A stretch of 64,000 nucleotides of DNA from Erwinia sp039023475 (GTDB lineage Bacteria > Pseudomonadota > Gammaproteobacteria > Enterobacterales > Enterobacteriaceae): assembly GCF_039023475.1 (NCBI RefSeq), contig NZ_JBCHVB010000001.1, positions 744,001 to 808,000 of the forward strand. The letters are read 5' to 3'. The position numbers were made by a program, and so were the translations under genes. Positions 60,259 to 64,000 of this stretch are shown piece by piece (position 1 is the first letter of the stretch; the number at the start of each line of letters is the position of its first letter). The notes under the pieces were generated by a model. It was not told where the DNA came from. It ran no database searches and worked only from the letters and a program-made list of their open reading frames with translations.

Positions 60259-60284
60259 AGCCTCTCAACAGAGAGGCTTTTTTT
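60259..60284 (+). terminator. Strong rightward terminator without a visible gene
   Basis: AGCCTCTC, an AACA loop, GAGAGGCT, then a run of T. No + strand gene precedes it within 480 bp, so it may end a small RNA or be left from the phage. Confidence 0.8.
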
Positions 60285-60366
60285 ATACATTTTGAATAGG
60301 TCGGTGGCACATAAATATAAAGCTCCGCATCAGAAGCGCAGTGTAATCTGATTATTTAACGTACAG

Positions 60367-60389
60367 TTTTGGGGAAGGGTTTTGGGGAA
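60367..60389. repeat. Direct repeat TTTTGGGGAA x2 near the icd 3' end
   Basis: Two exact copies of TTTTGGGGAA (60367-60376 and 60380-60389), 13 bp apart. They sit between phage remnants and the icd terminator; possible integrase arm-type or att-linked sequence (inference). Confidence 0.5.
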
Positions 60390-60403
60390 AGACTATTAAC
60401 AAT

Positions 60404-60438
60404 AAAAAGCCAACATAAACTCACCATTTATGTTGGCT
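60404..60438 (-). terminator. icd terminator
   Basis: AGCCAACATAAA / TTTATGTTGGCT, a 12-bp perfect stem with a 7-nt loop, is followed on the minus strand by TTTTTATTG. It is 20 bp after the icd stop. Confidence 0.92.
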
Positions 60439-60457
60439 GTATGTTACGAAATTACCG

Positions 60458-61708
60458 TTACATATTCTCGATCAGCGCGTCGCCAAACTCTGAACATTTC
60501 AGCAATTTAGCGCCATCCATCAGACGTTCGAAGTCATAGGTCACGGTCTTGGCAGCGATAGCGCCTTCCATACCTTTAACAATCAGGTCTGCGGCTTCGA
60601 ACCACTCCATGTGGCGCAGCATCATTTCTGCGGAGAGAATAACGGAACCTGGGTTCACTTTATCCTGACCTGCATATTTAGGTGCCGTGCCGTGGGTTGC
60701 TTCGAACAGTGCACACTCGTCACCGATGTTAGCGCCTGGTGCGATACCGATACCGCCAACCTGCGCCGCCAGGGCGTCGGAGATGTAGTCACCGTTCAGG
60801 TTCATACAGGCGATCACGTCATATTCGGCTGGACGCAGCAGGATCTGCTGTAAGAATGCATCGGCAATCACATCTTTGATCACGATCTCTTTGCCGGTGT
60901 TCGGGTTCTTGATCTTCATCCACGGGCCGCCATCAATCAGCTCACCGCCAAATTCTTCTTTCGCCAGCTGGTATCCCCAGTCTTTGAAAGCGCCTTCGGT
61001 GAACTTCATGATGTTGCCTTTGTGAACCAGCGTCACGGAATCACGATCGTTGGTGATCGCATAGTCGATCGCCGCGCGAACCAGACGCTTAGTGCCCGCT
61101 TCTGAACACGGCTTCACGCCAATACCGCACTGCTCAGGGAAGCGAATTTTCTTCACGCCCATCTCATCACGCAGGAACTTGATCACTTTATCCGCTTCAG
61201 CCGAACCGGCTTTCCATTCGATACCGGCATAGATATCTTCGGAGTTTTCACGGAAGATCACCATATCGGTATCTTCAGGGCGTTTCACCGGGCTTGGCGT
61301 GCCGGTGTAATAACGGACGGGACGCAGGCAGATATAGAGATCCAGCTGCTGGCGCAGGGCCACGTTCAGGGAACGAATACCGCCGCCGACCGGGGTAGTC
61401 AGTGGACCTTTAATGGCCACGCGGTACTCTTTGATCAGGTCGAGGGTCTCTTCCGGCAGCCAGACATCCTGACCATACAGGGCGACCGACTTCTCACCGG
61501 TGTAGATTTCCATCCAGGAAATTTTACGCTCACCGTTATAGGCTTTTTGCACAGCGGCATCGACAACTTTGATCATCACTGGAGAAACATCAACGCCAAT
61601 GCCGTCACCTTCAATAAACGGGATGATTGGGTTATGAGGAACGTTCAGTTTCCCCTGATCCAGAGTGATTTTCTGACCTTCCGCCGGAACAACTACTTTG
61701 CTTTCCAT
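60458..61708 (-). CDS. icd: Isocitrate dehydrogenase (NADP+)
   Basis: 416 residues, the same length as E. coli Icd and almost identical (start MESKVVVPAEGQKITLDQGKL, end CSEFGDALIENM). The GGGIRSLNVALRQ segment holds the Ser (113 in E. coli) that AceK phosphorylates. NLNGDYISDALAAQVGGIGIAPGAN carries the metal and cofactor ligands. It oxidises isocitrate to 2-oxoglutarate in the TCA cycle. Its 3' end is a classic integration site for e14 and phage 21, matching the phage scars to its left. The C-terminus here is intact. Confidence 0.98.
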   Translation of the reverse strand: MESKVVVPAEGQKITLDQGKLNVPHNPIIPFIEGDGIGVDVSPVMIKVVDAAVQKAYNGERKISWMEIYTGEKSVALYGQDVWLPEETLDLIKEYRVAIKGPLTTPVGGGIRSLNVALRQQLDLYICLRPVRYYTGTPSPVKRPEDTDMVIFRENSEDIYAGIEWKAGSAEADKVIKFLRDEMGVKKIRFPEQCGIGVKPCSEAGTKRLVRAAIDYAITNDRDSVTLVHKGNIMKFTEGAFKDWGYQLAKEEFGGELIDGGPWMKIKNPNTGKEIVIKDVIADAFLQQILLRPAEYDVIACMNLNGDYISDALAAQVGGIGIAPGANIGDECALFEATHGTAPKYAGQDKVNPGSVILSAEMMLRHMEWFEAADLIVKGMEGAIAAKTVTYDFERLMDGAKLLKCSEFGDALIENM

Positions 61709-61806
61709 TAACCTCTCCTTCGAACGCTTTTTTTGTTAATGATTTGTAAGATGCGGGTCAATACTACTTGAATATTCCCCCCGCGCCAATCATCACGGGT
61801 TTGCGG

Positions 61807-61812
61807 TATAAT
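61807..61812 (+). promoter_or_regulatory. Predicted -10 element of the rluE promoter
   Basis: Perfect TATAAT within TTGCGGTATAATGCG, 28 bp before the rluE start. The matching -35 is weak, so only the -10 is placed. Confidence 0.5.
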
Positions 61813-61840
61813 GCGCCCATTATGACTGAGTGCAAAGACC

Positions 61841-62473
61841 ATGCGTAAATCTTCCGTTAAGAATCACCAAGTTAACCGATTCAGCAAGCCGCCAGCCGCG
61901 AAAGGTCCCGACCGGGGCCCGCGCCGTGTGATCGCTTTTAACAAACCTTTTGATGTGCTGCCGCAGTTCACCGATGAGGCGGGACGCCGCACCCTGAAAG
62001 ATTATATTCCGGTCGGCGGCGTTTATGCGGCGGGTCGCCTGGACCGCGACAGCGAAGGCCTGATGGTGCTGACCAACGACGGCGCCCTCCAGGCAACGCT
62101 GACGCAGCCAGGTAAACGTACCGCCAAAATTTACTTTGTGCAGGTCGAAGGGGAGCCGGATGCAGCCGCAATTCAGGCGCTGCGGGATGGGGTTAATCTG
62201 AAAGATGGCCCTACCCTGCCCGCAAGCGTGGAACACGTGGCGGAACCTGAGTGGCTCTGGCCCCGAAATCCGCCCATCCGTGAACGGAAAGCGATCCCCA
62301 CCAGCTGGCTGAAAATCACCCTGACTGAAGGGCGAAACCGTCAGGTACGGCGCATGACGGCCCATATCGGTTTCCCGACCCTGCGCCTGATCCGTTTCGC
62401 CATGGGCGCTCTTGAACTGGAAAAGCTACCGCCGGGCGAATGGCGGGATGTTACCCGCCATTTTCCTGTTTAA
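61841..62473 (+). CDS. rluE: RluE, 23S rRNA pseudouridine(2457) synthase
   Basis: 210 residues, RsuA family without an S4 domain. The catalytic aspartate is in GGVYAAGRLDRDSEGLMVLTN; LTEGRNRQVRRMTAHIGFPTLRLIR is also diagnostic. It isomerises U2457 of 23S rRNA in E. coli. Divergent from icd and followed 27 bp later by nudJ, as in E. coli. Confidence 0.94.
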   Translation: MRKSSVKNHQVNRFSKPPAAKGPDRGPRRVIAFNKPFDVLPQFTDEAGRRTLKDYIPVGGVYAAGRLDRDSEGLMVLTNDGALQATLTQPGKRTAKIYFVQVEGEPDAAAIQALRDGVNLKDGPTLPASVEHVAEPEWLWPRNPPIRERKAIPTSWLKITLTEGRNRQVRRMTAHIGFPTLRLIRFAMGALELEKLPPGEWRDVTRHFPV

Positions 62474-62500
62474 AAATTTATCTATCGCAAGGAGTCAGGC

Positions 62501-62977
62501 ATGTTTAAACCGCACGTTACCGTAGCCACCGTCGTCCAGGCCGAGGGGCATTTTCTGGTCGTCGAAGAGATGGTGCGCGGGCGCGCAACCTGGAACCAGC
62601 CTGCCGGACATCTTGAAGCGAATGAAACGCTGCTACAGGCCGCCGCCCGCGAACTTTATGAGGAGACGGGCCTTGAGGCTGTTCCTGAATCATTTCTCCG
62701 CCTGCATCAGTGGATTGCGCCCGATAACACCCCCTTCCTGCGCTTTTTATTTGCGCTGGATTTACCGAAAATGCTGCCGACCTACCCTCAGGATCGCGAT
62801 ATTGACCGCTGCTGGTGGCTTCTTCCGGAGCAGCTCCTGACCGCAAAAAAGCTGCGTTCTCCGCTGGTTGCGGAAAGCGTTTTAATCTATCAGCAGGCGC
62901 AGCGCTATCCGCTGTCGGTGCTGAGCGCGTTCCAGTGGCCGTTTAGCGAGGATGCGCCCGCCGCTGACGCATGGTAA
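62501..62977 (+). CDS. nudJ: NudJ, Nudix phosphatase
   Basis: 158 residues (E. coli 153). The Nudix box is GHLEANETLLQAAARELYEETGLE (one or two conservative changes in GX5EX7REUXEEXGU). It hydrolyses thiamine (hydroxymethylpyrimidine) pyrophosphate and nucleoside triphosphates in E. coli. Start has AAGGAG; co-transcribed with rluE and mnmA. Confidence 0.93.
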   Translation: MFKPHVTVATVVQAEGHFLVVEEMVRGRATWNQPAGHLEANETLLQAAARELYEETGLEAVPESFLRLHQWIAPDNTPFLRFLFALDLPKMLPTYPQDRDIDRCWWLLPEQLLTAKKLRSPLVAESVLIYQQAQRYPLSVLSAFQWPFSEDAPAADAW

Positions 62978-63034
62978 ACTACGCCGCAATTTTACAGGGC
63001 CGCCTTTAACGGCCACTAAAGTCGGGTATTCCTC

Positions 63035-64000
63035 ATGTCTCTGAACCAGAAAAAAGTAATCGTCGGTATGTCCGGCGGCGTTGATTCTTCCGTTTCCGCC
63101 TGGCTGCTGCAACAGCAGGGATATCAGGTGGAAGGCCTGTTTATGAAAAACTGGGAGGAGGATGACGGTGAGGAGTACTGTACCGCCGCGGAAGATCTGG
63201 CTGACGCGCAGGCGGTATGCGACAAGCTGGGCATTCATCTGCACAAGGTGAATTTTGCTGCCGAGTACTGGGATAACGTTTTTGAGCATTTCCTGGAAGA
63301 ATACAAGGCTGGCCGCACCCCAAATCCCGATATTCTCTGCAATAAAGAGATCAAATTTAAAGCCTTTCTGGAGTTCGCCGCTGAAGATCTCGGCGCCGAT
63401 TTTATCGCCACGGGTCACTATGTCCGCCGGCAGGATGCGGAGGGCAAAAGCCGCCTGCTCCGTGGTCTGGACGGCAATAAAGACCAGAGCTATTTCCTCT
63501 ATACCCTGGGCCACGAGCAGATCGCGCAAAGCCTCTTCCCGGTGGGCGAGCTTTCCAAGCCTGAAGTCCGCCGTCTGGCGGAGGAGCTGGAACTGGTGAC
63601 GGCGAAAAAGAAAGATTCTACCGGGATCTGCTTTATCGGCGAGCGTAAATTTCGCGACTTCCTGGGGCGCTACCTGCCTGCCCAGCCGGGCGCTATCGTG
63701 AATACGGAAGGGGAAACTGTCGGTGAACACCAGGGGCTGATGTATCATACCCTCGGCCAGCGTAAAGGGTTGGGTATTGGCGGCCTCAAGCAGGCAGGCG
63801 ATGAGCCCTGGTACGTCGTGGATAAAGACGTGGCGAATAACCTGCTGGTCGTGGCGCAGGGCCATGAGCATCCCCGTCTGATGTCGGTTGGCCTGACGGC
63901 GCAGCAGCTGCACTGGGTCGACCGTCAGGCGCTGACCGGGCCGCTGCGCTGTGCGGTCAAAACCCGCTACCGGCAGGCGGATATCCCCTGCACCGTCACG
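63035..64000 (+). CDS. mnmA: MnmA, tRNA-specific 2-thiouridylase, C-terminus cut by window edge
   Basis: 322 codons visible, open to the window end. PP-loop motif GMSGGVDSSVSAWLL at the start, catalytic Cys in ILCNKEIKFKAF and in DSTGICFIGERKF, and the ATGHYVRR and YHTLGQRKGLGIGG segments match E. coli MnmA (368 residues). It makes 2-thiouridine at the wobble position of tRNA Lys, Glu and Gln, using sulphur from the Tus relay. Follows nudJ by 57 bp, as in E. coli. Confidence 0.97.
   Translation, partial: MSLNQKKVIVGMSGGVDSSVSAWLLQQQGYQVEGLFMKNWEEDDGEEYCTAAEDLADAQAVCDKLGIHLHKVNFAAEYWDNVFEHFLEEYKAGRTPNPDILCNKEIKFKAFLEFAAEDLGADFIATGHYVRRQDAEGKSRLLRGLDGNKDQSYFLYTLGHEQIAQSLFPVGELSKPEVRRLAEELELVTAKKKDSTGICFIGERKFRDFLGRYLPAQPGAIVNTEGETVGEHQGLMYHTLGQRKGLGIGGLKQAGDEPWYVVDKDVANNLLVVAQGHEHPRLMSVGLTAQQLHWVDRQALTGPLRCAVKTRYRQADIPCTVT

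Overview
This 64 kb window is chromosomal DNA of a plant- or environment-associated member of the Enterobacterales. It looks most like Erwiniaceae (Pantoea/Erwinia/Mixta type), although the genus cannot be fixed from this sequence alone. Housekeeping genes (icd, rluE, nudJ, mnmA, ycgR, emtA, ldcA, treA, yeaQ, yaiL, yajD, ymjA) are close to their E. coli counterparts and partly keep E. coli neighbourhoods (ycgR/emtA/ldcA; icd/rluE/nudJ/mnmA). Accessory blocks for galactan and beta-glucoside use, ferrioxamine-type iron uptake and tellurite/stress resistance sit between them.

Layout. 1-6.5 kb: a left-truncated DgcZ-like diguanylate cyclase with an altered GG(D/E)EF motif, an orphan glycine-betaine binding protein (proX), yajD, ymjA, a cold-shock-domain protein with an extra C-terminal domain, yaiL and an RluA-type pseudouridine synthase. 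7-10.2 kb: an HscC-like Hsp70 overlapping its membrane-bound J-domain partner. 10.3-21.1 kb: a Ter stress island. terZABCDE runs leftward. A divergent operon runs rightward: ATP-grasp, PRTase-TRSP, a HAD-StiP-PELOTA fusion, a CitE-like lyase and the regulator terW. The shared AT-rich control region carries three copies of the palindrome ATCAT-N3-ATGAT.

21.2-27.4 kb: a LacI-type regulator and a divergent cellobiose-type PTS operon (IIB, IIC, GH1, IIA, LamB-family porin) with two LacI-type operators. 27.5-29.9 kb: a PepSY membrane protein and a His/Met-rich DUF2946 protein. 30.4-41.8 kb: a complete gan locus (ganR, porin ganL, ganEFG, GH53 endogalactanase, GH42 galactosidase, ganK) plus an unexpected stand-alone glucose-type PTS EIIB. 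Galactan is cut in the periplasm, imported by the ABC transporter and hydrolysed in the cytoplasm. 42-53.3 kb: an Exc2-type lipoprotein, periplasmic trehalase, a FoxA/FhuA-type receptor behind a Fur-like box, yeaQ, ycgR behind a consensus sigma-28 promoter, an MscS-family channel, emtA, ldcA, an MBL-fold hydrolase, a GNAT enzyme and small envelope proteins.

53.4-60.4 kb: a patchwork of mobile DNA ending at the 3' end of icd, a known lambdoid integration site. It holds a DinI-like gene with a LexA box, two phage holins without an endolysin, a TonB_C lipoprotein, a hexapeptide acyltransferase, a three-gene overlapping Hcp / toxin-44 / putative immunity cassette (T6SS cargo), and a truncated phage antiterminator Q. 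60.4-64 kb: icd, rluE, nudJ and mnmA (cut by the window end).

The parts that most deserve follow-up are the Hcp-Tox44 cassette, the Ter control region with its HAD-StiP-PELOTA fusion, and the orphan EIIB inside the galactan operon.
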